This document shows, one piece after another, positions 58,020 through 64,000 of a stretch of 64,000 nucleotides of DNA. Position 1 is the stretch's first letter. The number at the start of each line of letters is the position of its first letter. Source of the DNA: Aequitasia sp047973235. GTDB lineage: Bacteria; Bacillota; Clostridia; Lachnospirales; Lachnospiraceae. Location of the stretch: positions 1 through 64,000 of the forward strand of contig JBKEBP010000197.1 in the NCBI GenBank assembly GCA_047973235.1, read 5' to 3'. A program made the translations under genes and the position numbers. The notes below the pieces were generated by a model. The model was not told where the DNA came from. It did not search any database and saw only the letters and a program-made list of their open reading frames with translations.

Positions 58020-59021
58020 ATGAAAAATTATCGTATTACTATTATTTTATTGGCCATCACGATAATTGTATCGATTATATCACTTTTTATTGGTGTACTG
58101 GATGTTACACCAGGGGAAATACTTAGAGGAAATATTGATCAGCTTCAGATACTGCTAATTTCAAGACTACCGAGACTCCTGGCAATTTTATGCACCGGAG
58201 TTGGAATGAGCGTTGCAGGTCTAATCATGCAGCAACTTTGTATGAATAAGTTTGTTTCGCCAACGACCGGGGCAACTATATCGTCATCACAGCTTGGTAT
58301 ACTATTAGCGTTATTATTTATGCCAGCCTCAACGATAGTTTCAAGAGCACTGTTTGCAGGCATATTTGCGGTTTTGGGAACGTGGATTTACATCTGGTTT
58401 ATCCAGAGTATTAAATTTAAAGATGTGATTATGGTTCCACTAGTAGGTATTATGTTTGGAAATGTTATTGGTGGGATAACAAATTTTCTTGCGTACAAAT
58501 TCGAAATGACTCAAGCCATAGCTACATGGTTAACCGGCAGCTTCTCAACTGTGATTAGAGGACGCTATGAGATAGTTTATTTGGTAGTTCCACTTGTCAT
58601 TATTGCATTTGTATTTGCAAATCATTTCAATATCGTAGGAATGGGTAAGGACTTTTCAAAAAATCTTGGGGTCAATTACAATGTGGTACTTTTTATGGGA
58701 TTATCAATTGCAGCACTTATCACAGCAAGTATTGTAGTTATAGTCGGAAGTATATCTTATATAGGTCTGATAGTACCGAATGTTGTTGCTATGTTCAAGG
58801 GCGATAAAATCAGAGGAACGCTTATTGATACTGCATTGTTTGGGGCACTGTTTGTTTTAATCTGTGACATTATAGGTCGAGTCGTTATATTCCCTTATGA
58901 ACTGCCGATAGAGCTTATAATCGGAATACTGGGAAGCATTATCTTTATTGCAATTCTTATGTATCGTTTAAACCACGGACATAAGGCTATAAGGAAAAAA
59001 GTGATAGGGGGTAAGGCATAG
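58020..59021 (+). CDS. Iron-siderophore ABC transporter permease (FecCD family)
   Basis: A 333-residue permease with about nine or ten helices of the FecCD/BtuC family: ISRLPRLLAILCTGVGMSVAG at the start, TGATISSSQLGILLALL, LVGIMFGNVIGGITN and ISYIGLIVPNVVAMFKGDK near the end. ATG 58020 has GGAGG 7 bases upstream. First of a four-gene set with a second permease, ATPase and binding protein; the closest known arrangement is the petrobactin/catecholate type (YclNOPQ or FatBCD). Stop overlaps the next start by 1 base. Confidence 0.92.
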   Translation: MKNYRITIILLAITIIVSIISLFIGVLDVTPGEILRGNIDQLQILLISRLPRLLAILCTGVGMSVAGLIMQQLCMNKFVSPTTGATISSSQLGILLALLFMPASTIVSRALFAGIFAVLGTWIYIWFIQSIKFKDVIMVPLVGIMFGNVIGGITNFLAYKFEMTQAIATWLTGSFSTVIRGRYEIVYLVVPLVIIAFVFANHFNIVGMGKDFSKNLGVNYNVVLFMGLSIAALITASIVVIVGSISYIGLIVPNVVAMFKGDKIRGTLIDTALFGALFVLICDIIGRVVIFPYELPIELIIGILGSIIFIAILMYRLNHGHKAIRKKVIGGKA

Positions 59022-59983
59022 TGAAAACTAAGCGTAAGCTTATCATACTATCAGTAATAGTTGTTATTACAGTTGTGCTTTATCTAACTATAGGTCTTAA
59101 GTTGGGAAATGAAAAGCTAGTGAGGTATGCATTGAGTCTTAGAATACCGAAGGTGATTGTAATGCTTATTGTAGCATTTTGCATTGGTGGTGCATCAATG
59201 GTATTTCAATCAATAATAAATAATACTATAGTGACGCCGTGTTTACTGGGTATGAACTCACTATATACATTGATACATACAGCGGTAGTTTTTTCACTGG
59301 GCTCAGGAAGCATACTTGCTTATAACCAAAATGTTTCTTTCGTAGTGGACCTGGCATTAATGGCGATTATAGCGACATTTATATATAGCTATTTGTTTAA
59401 AAAAACAAAGTACAATATTTTATATGTGTTGTTAATTGGAACAGTGATGTCTTCACTATTTTCGAGTATACAAAATACTATGATAAGAGTCATGGATCCA
59501 AATGAATATGACGCGCTATTAGTTTCACTGGTTGCTAGTTTTAGTAATATTAACACAGAGATTATAGCGGTTTCAGTTGTAGTTATAATTGCAGTAATTA
59601 TAGTGCTTCGTAAGGAACTTAAGCTGCTTAATGTTATTACACTAGGTAAAGATCAGGCTATTAATCTGGGAGTCGATTACGATAAAACGATAAGGAAATT
59701 ACTCCTTGGAGTTGTGATTTTTATAGCAGTAGCCACTGCTATGGTAGGTCCTATCTCATTTTTGGGATTAATAATAGCGAATCTGGCAAGGCAACTGTTA
59801 AAGACATACAAACATAGCTATCTGATTCTAGGTTCGGTTCTATTTGGAATGGTTGTTTTAATCGGAGGACAGTTAATAGTTGAAAGAATATTTGTATATT
59901 CTGTCCCGATTAGCGTATTTATAACAGTAAGCGGTGGAATTTACTTCTTGTACTTATTGATGGCTCAGAGAAGGAGGGCGTAG
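59021..59983 (+). CDS. Iron-siderophore ABC transporter permease (FecCD family), second
   Basis: A 320-residue permease from GTG 59021 with AGGGGGTAAGG upstream. Family stretches: ALSLRIPKVIVMLIVAFCIG, TPCLLGMNSLYTLIHTAVV, LGVDYDKTIRKLLLGVVIF and GPISFLGLIIANLARQLL. Two unequal FecCD permeases next to each other are typical of the YclN/YclO pair. They form the channel of the importer in the cytoplasmic membrane. Confidence 0.92.
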   Translation: MKTKRKLIILSVIVVITVVLYLTIGLKLGNEKLVRYALSLRIPKVIVMLIVAFCIGGASMVFQSIINNTIVTPCLLGMNSLYTLIHTAVVFSLGSGSILAYNQNVSFVVDLALMAIIATFIYSYLFKKTKYNILYVLLIGTVMSSLFSSIQNTMIRVMDPNEYDALLVSLVASFSNINTEIIAVSVVVIIAVIIVLRKELKLLNVITLGKDQAINLGVDYDKTIRKLLLGVVIFIAVATAMVGPISFLGLIIANLARQLLKTYKHSYLILGSVLFGMVVLIGGQLIVERIFVYSVPISVFITVSGGIYFLYLLMAQRRRA

Positions 59984-59985
59984 AT

Positions 59986-60738
59986 ATGCATGTAGAAAAT
60001 CTTACTAAAAGTTATGACGGTAAAGTTGTAGTTGATGATATAAATTTTAAAATTCCAAAAGGCAAAGTATTGTCTCTTATCGGACCAAACGGTGCAGGAA
60101 AGTCAACAGTAATGGGTATGATATCACGCTTAATTGCACATGACACAGGGCTGGTAAGTTTTGAAGGAAGAGAAATCAGTAAATGGGATAGTAAGGAGCT
60201 TTCTAAGAAGCTTGCGATACTAACTCAAACTAATAATATACAAATGAAGCTTACGGTTAGAGAATTGGTTACATTTGGTAGGTTTCCGTATTCAGGAAGT
60301 CGTATAAATGATGAAGATAAGAGAATTATTGATAAAGCGATAGAGTATATGGAATTAACAGATATGGAAGAGCAATTCATTGATGAATTATCCGGTGGGC
60401 AGCGTCAGAGGGCTTATATTGCTATGGTAATTGCACAAGATACAGAATACATACTTCTTGATGAGCCTACCAATAATCTTGATATTTATCATGCTACAAA
60501 CATGATGAAAATAATTCGCAAACTGTGCGATGAACTTGGAAAGACAGTAATACTTGTACTGCATGAAATCAATTACGCAGCATTTTACTCGGACTATGTC
60601 TGTGCTTTCGTAGATGGGAAGGTAGCTAAGTTTGGGACGGTTAAGGAGGTGATGACGGAAGAGAATTTAAGTGAAATCTACGGAGTACATTTTGAAATTC
60701 AAGAGATTGACGGAAAACCACTGTCAATATATTACTAG
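59986..60738 (+). CDS. Iron-siderophore ABC transporter, ATP-binding protein
   Basis: A 250-residue ATPase. Walker A IGPNGAGKSTVMGMI (about residues 36-50), Q-loop ILTQTNNIQMKLTVRELVTFGR, signature ELSGGQRQRAYIAMVIAQ, Walker B YILLDEPTNNLDIYH and switch His in VLVLHEINYA are all present. It matches the FepC/YclP class with its VSFEGREIS-type loop. AGGAGG lies 6 bases before the ATG. It powers the two upstream permeases. Confidence 0.95.
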   Translation: MHVENLTKSYDGKVVVDDINFKIPKGKVLSLIGPNGAGKSTVMGMISRLIAHDTGLVSFEGREISKWDSKELSKKLAILTQTNNIQMKLTVRELVTFGRFPYSGSRINDEDKRIIDKAIEYMELTDMEEQFIDELSGGQRQRAYIAMVIAQDTEYILLDEPTNNLDIYHATNMMKIIRKLCDELGKTVILVLHEINYAAFYSDYVCAFVDGKVAKFGTVKEVMTEENLSEIYGVHFEIQEIDGKPLSIYY

Positions 60739-60758
60739 CAAACAAAAGGAGAGAAAAT

Positions 60759-61862
60759 ATGAAATTGAAAAAGTTTTTAGCAGTTATTTTATCAGCAACT
60801 ATGATGTTAAGTCTTGCAGCGTGTGGTACAAGCAGTACTGCCTCAGATAGTGAAAATACAGAGAGCGAAAATGTAGATAGCGAAGCAGCAACGGAGACAA
60901 GTGAGGATCCGGAGAGTGTCATGATTGTTTCGTTAAATGGTGAAGGCGAAGCAGTGGAGATAGAAGTACCATATAATCCTGAAAAGGTAGCTGTTATGGA
61001 TCTCGCAACACTTGATATTTTAGATAATATCGATATGGGAGATAGAGTATCCGGTGTATCAAAAGGAAGCTCAATTGATTATTTACAGAAGTATGTTGAT
61101 GACGATAATATAGTTAATCTTGGTACGATAAAAGAAGCCGATATGGAAGCGGTAATGGAGTGTGAGCCGGAAGTTATATTTATTGGGGGACGTTTATCAG
61201 CATCATATGATGCACTTTCAGAAATAGCACCGGTTATTTATCTTGGAACGGATACTGAGCTGGGAGTAGTTGAAAGTACAGAAATTAATGCACTTAAAAT
61301 AGCTTCTATATTTGGCGAAGAAGAGAAAATAGAAGATCTTATGTCAGATTACAATTCGCGTATAGAAGAGTTACAGGCATTTGCAGAAGGTAAAACTGCA
61401 ATGGTTGGAATAGTAACAAGTGGTGGATTTAATCTATTAGGTAATGACGGTCGTTGTTCAATAATCGGAGTTGAGATTGGGTTTGATAACCTAGGGCTTG
61501 AAGCAGCAGCGTCAAGTAGCCGTGGCGGTGGTGGTAGATCATCAGAAGGCGAAAAATCAGAAGGTAGTAGTGAGTCTTCAGACAGTACAGAAAATCCACA
61601 TGGTGAAGAGTCTTCATTTGAGTTATTAGTTTCAATTAATCCGGAGTATATATTTGTAATGGATCGAGATGCAGCTATTGGTACCGAAGGTGCACAACTT
61701 GCGAAAGAAGTTATGGAAAACGAACTTGTAATGCAGACTGACGCATATCAAAATGATAACATAGTATATCTCGCAAATCCTGCAGTATGGTACACAGCAG
61801 AAGGTGGAATATCTGCACTGGATGTAATGATATCAGACTTAGAGGAAGCTTTGTTAGATTAA
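60759..61862 (+). CDS. Iron-siderophore-binding lipoprotein (YclQ/FatB-like)
   Basis: A 367-residue lipoprotein with signal MLSLAACGTSS (lipid Cys22) and an acidic Ser/Glu linker (about 24-50). A type III binding-protein fold follows: NPEKVAVMDLATLDILDNI, VSGVSKGSSIDYLQKY, EADMEAVMECEPEVIFIGGR and NPEYIFVMDRDAAIGTEG, matching YclQ/petrobactin-type binding proteins. A stretch of about 35 Gly/Ser/Glu residues (about 248-283, SSRGGGGRSSEGEKSEG) is inserted where relatives usually have a shorter loop. GGAGAG precedes the ATG. It is last in the operon, before a shared terminator. Confidence 0.92.
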   Translation: MKLKKFLAVILSATMMLSLAACGTSSTASDSENTESENVDSEAATETSEDPESVMIVSLNGEGEAVEIEVPYNPEKVAVMDLATLDILDNIDMGDRVSGVSKGSSIDYLQKYVDDDNIVNLGTIKEADMEAVMECEPEVIFIGGRLSASYDALSEIAPVIYLGTDTELGVVESTEINALKIASIFGEEEKIEDLMSDYNSRIEELQAFAEGKTAMVGIVTSGGFNLLGNDGRCSIIGVEIGFDNLGLEAAASSSRGGGGRSSEGEKSEGSSESSDSTENPHGEESSFELLVSINPEYIFVMDRDAAIGTEGAQLAKEVMENELVMQTDAYQNDNIVYLANPAVWYTAEGGISALDVMISDLEEALLD

Positions 61863-61891
61863 GACGAAAGATTGATTAGCGATAAAAATAT

Positions 61892-61922
61892 AAGACCTAC
61901 CGAGCTATTGCTCGGCGGGTCT
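61892..61922. terminator. Terminator between the iron operon and the RelA/SpoT gene
   Basis: AAGACCTACCGAGC pairs with GCTCGGCGGGTCTT; the stem includes the last codons of the minus-strand gene. T-runs are weak on both sides, so it may work in both directions with modest strength. Confidence 0.65.
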
Positions 61923-63170
61923 TGATTTGTTTTCATCTATTCTTCCAAGAACATCTTTTGCCCGGTCGCCCTGAGCAAGTAAGGCGTGAGGGTCAATGAC
62001 TATATTCCCCTTCATTATATCATTTCTAACTTTTCTTAGGCTCTGTATGTGTCCCATTAGTGACTTGCTAAATCCTAACTTTTGCATGTTATTAAGTGTG
62101 AAAGGATTTCTGGCCCTGGGATTATTTGTATAGGTCATTTCACCTAATGAACTTTCGATTTTAATCCACTGTTGTAAGAAGTATTCAATTGCTCGTTCCT
62201 GTGTAGCATTGTACTCTACATCTGTATCAAGTAACCCACGATAGATTTCATACTTATTAACATCACCTGAGATAATCCTATCTATTATCTGCATACTGAT
62301 TGTTTCCATCTTTTTATCTGTCTCAGAAAAGACCTTTACAGAGCGAAGATATGGCATTAGCATAGCAGGTTCATCTAAATCAAGTTTCTTGGTTAGCTTA
62401 TACAGTAGTTCAATATTTCCAACTTGAATTACGGAAATCTCCGGTTTGCCTTTTCTCTGGAATCTGGTACTGAGGAAAGATGCCAGATCAAATTGACTCT
62501 TAAATTTATCTTTTGAGGACTGAATACGTATATTACCGGCCTTTTGGAGACGTTCAAGGGCAATCTCTCCACTTAGAACGAGACCATTTAATTCGTCCAG
62601 TATTAGGAGCTCCTCATCAGTTATTCTACCACTAAGTGGCTTATATAGAAGGTCATGCTCTACTTCAGACCATGCATGCATAAGAACGGAAGCAACTTGA
62701 ATCTCAATTTTAGTACCAGCGTATTTTTTCTGATTTGAGCTTAAATACTTATCCTTCATATTCACTCGATAATGATTAGCCCAATATCCGGAAAATCGTT
62801 TGAGTTTAATATGGTTTTTACTGGATTCAGGGAAAACCTTATAAGGTTCGACTAAGGTAAAGTTATTTGAAACCAGAGAATGTGCCTTTCTTTTATCACC
62901 GGGGAAGTATAGTGCTATTCTTACACCGGACAAATCAGAGATGTCAGTAAATATATCCTCAAACGTTTCGTACTTCTCCTCGCGTCGGGCGTTTCTTGCA
63001 CGAAGTTTAAGTTCAAGACTCTTTGGATTCTTGGCACGGTAAGTCACAATGGCTCTTATACCGGCCTCTTCCAATAAAGTCTCCAGTTTTTGTGCGGCAA
63101 CCTTACTCGCCATTTCATAAAAATCGATTTTCCCCTTATATTGTTCAACAAAAGATTTTATTATATCCAT
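61905..63170 (-). CDS. RelA/SpoT-domain nucleotide pyrophosphokinase-like protein with long C-terminal extension
   Basis: A 421-residue cytoplasmic protein. The (p)ppGpp synthetase domain (about 25-200) has AIVTYRAKNPKSLELKLRAR, FTDISDLSGVRIALYFPGD, SGYWANHYRVN and EIQVASVLMHAWSEVEHDLL, covering the ATP- and GTP-binding elements. No HD hydrolase or TGS/ACT domains are present. Residues about 210-421 are helical and unrecognised. It is thus not a full-length Rel; it is longer than typical small alarmone synthetases (about 200-260). I chose ATG 63170 over the longer frame since GGAGG lies 6 bases upstream. No antitoxin-like partner is adjacent. Confidence 0.82.
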   Translation of the reverse strand: MDIIKSFVEQYKGKIDFYEMASKVAAQKLETLLEEAGIRAIVTYRAKNPKSLELKLRARNARREEKYETFEDIFTDISDLSGVRIALYFPGDKRKAHSLVSNNFTLVEPYKVFPESSKNHIKLKRFSGYWANHYRVNMKDKYLSSNQKKYAGTKIEIQVASVLMHAWSEVEHDLLYKPLSGRITDEELLILDELNGLVLSGEIALERLQKAGNIRIQSSKDKFKSQFDLASFLSTRFQRKGKPEISVIQVGNIELLYKLTKKLDLDEPAMLMPYLRSVKVFSETDKKMETISMQIIDRIISGDVNKYEIYRGLLDTDVEYNATQERAIEYFLQQWIKIESSLGEMTYTNNPRARNPFTLNNMQKLGFSKSLMGHIQSLRKVRNDIMKGNIVIDPHALLAQGDRAKDVLGRIDENKSRPAEQ

Positions 63171-63299
63171 AATCACCCTCCTAAATCCTAAGGTATCTGA
63201 TAAGTACAAGGTATACCGGTAATGCATTTACGCAATCTATTATTATACCGATTTCCTTATATTATAGAATAAAGAGTATTTGCTTCATTGTAAAGGGGT

Positions 63300-63356
63300 T
63301 TGACCAAAGTATTTTTATATGCTATACTACAAAAGATTTGCGACTGGTTCGCAAAT
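63300..63356 (+). promoter_or_regulatory. Promoter and palindromic operator of the Fur/Zur-type gene
   Basis: TTGACC (63300-63305), 17 bases, TATACT (63323-63328). Right at the expected start site a 7-5-7 perfect palindrome TTTGCGA...TCGCAAA (63337-63355) is placed for autorepression. Confidence 0.65.
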
Positions 63357-63393
63357 TGAAAATATAATATTATTCTTTGGGAGATTTAACTTA

Positions 63394-63786
63394 ATGAAAA
63401 AATATTCAACGGAACAAAGAAAACAGATACTGGAAGTGCTGAGTGAGAACGTGGATCATCAGTTCTATATAGAAGAGCTGGAAGCTGAGGTTAGCAAAAA
63501 ATATACTGTAAGTCGAAGTGCTATTTATAGAAATATTAGCAAAATGGTAGATGAGGGGGTCATTAAAAAATATGCATCTTCTTCAAGCAGAAAATCGCTA
63601 TATCAGTATATCGACAATCATGAATGCTCACACCATATACATCTTAAATGTTCAAAATGTGGAAAGATATTTCATTTAAACCATGACGCTACAGATTTGA
63701 TTCAGGATGCCGTACTGAAAGAGAGTAGCTTTAAAATAGATACAAGTAGTAGTGTACTATATGGAATATGCAAAAAATGCAGCTAA
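63394..63786 (+). CDS. Fur-family metal-dependent repressor, probably Zur-like
   Basis: A 130-residue regulator. The winged helix (1-75) has TEQRKQILEVLSENVDHQFY, KYTVSRSAIYRNISKMVDEGV and LYQYIDNHECSHHIH. The C-terminal half has the zinc-structural pairs in LKCSKCGKIFHL and GICKKCS and His residues in HECSHHIHLKC. It is somewhat short for Fur but typical of Zur/PerR-type relatives in Clostridia. ATG 63394 is used because GGGAG precedes it; the frame opens further upstream at 63319 without a ribosome site. A zinc-type binding lipoprotein follows 25 bases later, which points to zinc. Autoregulation is suggested by the palindrome at the promoter. Confidence 0.88.
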   Translation: MKKYSTEQRKQILEVLSENVDHQFYIEELEAEVSKKYTVSRSAIYRNISKMVDEGVIKKYASSSSRKSLYQYIDNHECSHHIHLKCSKCGKIFHLNHDATDLIQDAVLKESSFKIDTSSSVLYGICKKCS

Positions 63787-63811
63787 TAAAACATTAGGAG
63801 AGAAAATTAGA

Positions 63812-64000
63812 ATGAAAAGAAAAATCATGAAAATTGTAACTATAATATTAACATTGGCAATGACCATTAGTGTATCGGGATGTGCAAATGGAGCAAAGAC
63901 GACAGATGATACAGATAGTGATAATAGCCAAGACAAAGATGGTAAGATTAAGATAGTAACTTCTATATTTCCGGAATATGACTGGGTGAGAGAAATACTT
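63812..64000 (+). CDS. Zinc ABC transporter binding lipoprotein (ZnuA-like), N-terminus
   Basis: The first 63 codons only. A lipoprotein signal ends in SVSGCANG (lipid Cys24), then a Asp/Ser-rich linker, and IVTSIFPEYDWVREIL, matching the conserved start of the ZnuA/TroA fold (V.T.FP..D.V..I). The rest lies beyond the window. It is in an operon with the Fur-family gene, so it is likely zinc-regulated. Confidence 0.8.
   Translation, partial: MKRKIMKIVTIILTLAMTISVSGCANGAKTTDDTDSDNSQDKDGKIKIVTSIFPEYDWVREIL

Noticed and set aside
1..64000. tRNA, rRNA, prophage, integrase or conventional defence genes
   Set aside because: None seen in reading the gene products and gaps; the only mobile DNA is the IS256-type end at the left edge.

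Overview
The window is AT-rich, Gram-positive type DNA with strong Shine-Dalgarno sites, several GTG/TTG starts, class B and class C sortases, LPETG proteins and the DUF951-rpsF-ssb-rpsR block. This gene content and style suggest a strictly or facultatively anaerobic Bacillota of class Clostridia, most likely a Lachnospiraceae-type gut or oral bacterium. No rRNA, tRNA or CRISPR was seen. Layout: (1) 1-3.6 kb: the end of an IS256-family element that has cut a sodium:amino-acid symporter gene, then an EamA/DMT transporter, and on the minus strand a MATE efflux pump behind a ribosome-dependent-looking attenuator (24-codon leader peptide lying across an intrinsic terminator) plus a flavodoxin. (2) 3.7-6.0 kb: class B sortase, DUF951 and the ribosomal/ssDNA-binding operon rpsF-ssb-rpsR. 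(3) 6.0-31.3 kb: a cell-surface island. It has a secreted fibronectin-III repeat protein, a two-component system, two tandem class C sortases, a frameshifted small membrane protein, a major LPETG pilin, a small pilin, a 2.7k-residue adhesin ending in BspA-type leucine-rich repeats without a sorting signal, a large multi-domain LPETG protein and a third class C sortase. It ends with an operon of a receiver domain whose phospho-acceptor Asp is Glu and two coiled-coil proteins, the second with a DivIVA-like N-terminus. (4) 31.3-43.3 kb: housekeeping and stress genes: radical SAM protein, RecQ, HD-domain protein, endonuclease IV, Gate-domain (YjiH-like) membrane protein, SWIM-SNF2 helicase, LemA and DUF2207 protein. 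(5) 43.4-55.4 kb: a sugar-use locus: YesN/YesM-type two-component system, a pseudo-ABC-ATPase with neither Walker A motif, a galactose-type ABC transporter (mglBAC), a GH3 and a GH42 glycosidase. (6) 55.5-64 kb: an OmpR-type two-component system with a small membrane protein, a siderophore-type iron ABC transporter with two GTTA-N8-TAAC operators, a RelA/SpoT-domain protein, a Fur/Zur-type repressor with a palindrome at its own promoter and the start of a ZnuA-like zinc-binding lipoprotein. How parts work together: the class C sortases should polymerise the LPETG pilins; the flanking regulators and the coiled-coil/DivIVA-like operon may control or position them. In the sugar locus the kinase has almost no extracellular sensor, so the pseudo-ATPase could relay transporter status to it. 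In the metal locus the palindromes fit feedback repression by metal-dependent regulators. The points most worth testing are the MATE leader-peptide attenuator, the hairpin between Shine-Dalgarno and start codon in front of the 944-residue LPETG gene, the in-frame A AAA AAC heptamer at a frameshift inside the pilus island, the Glu-receiver/DivIVA-like operon, and the pseudo-ABC protein.
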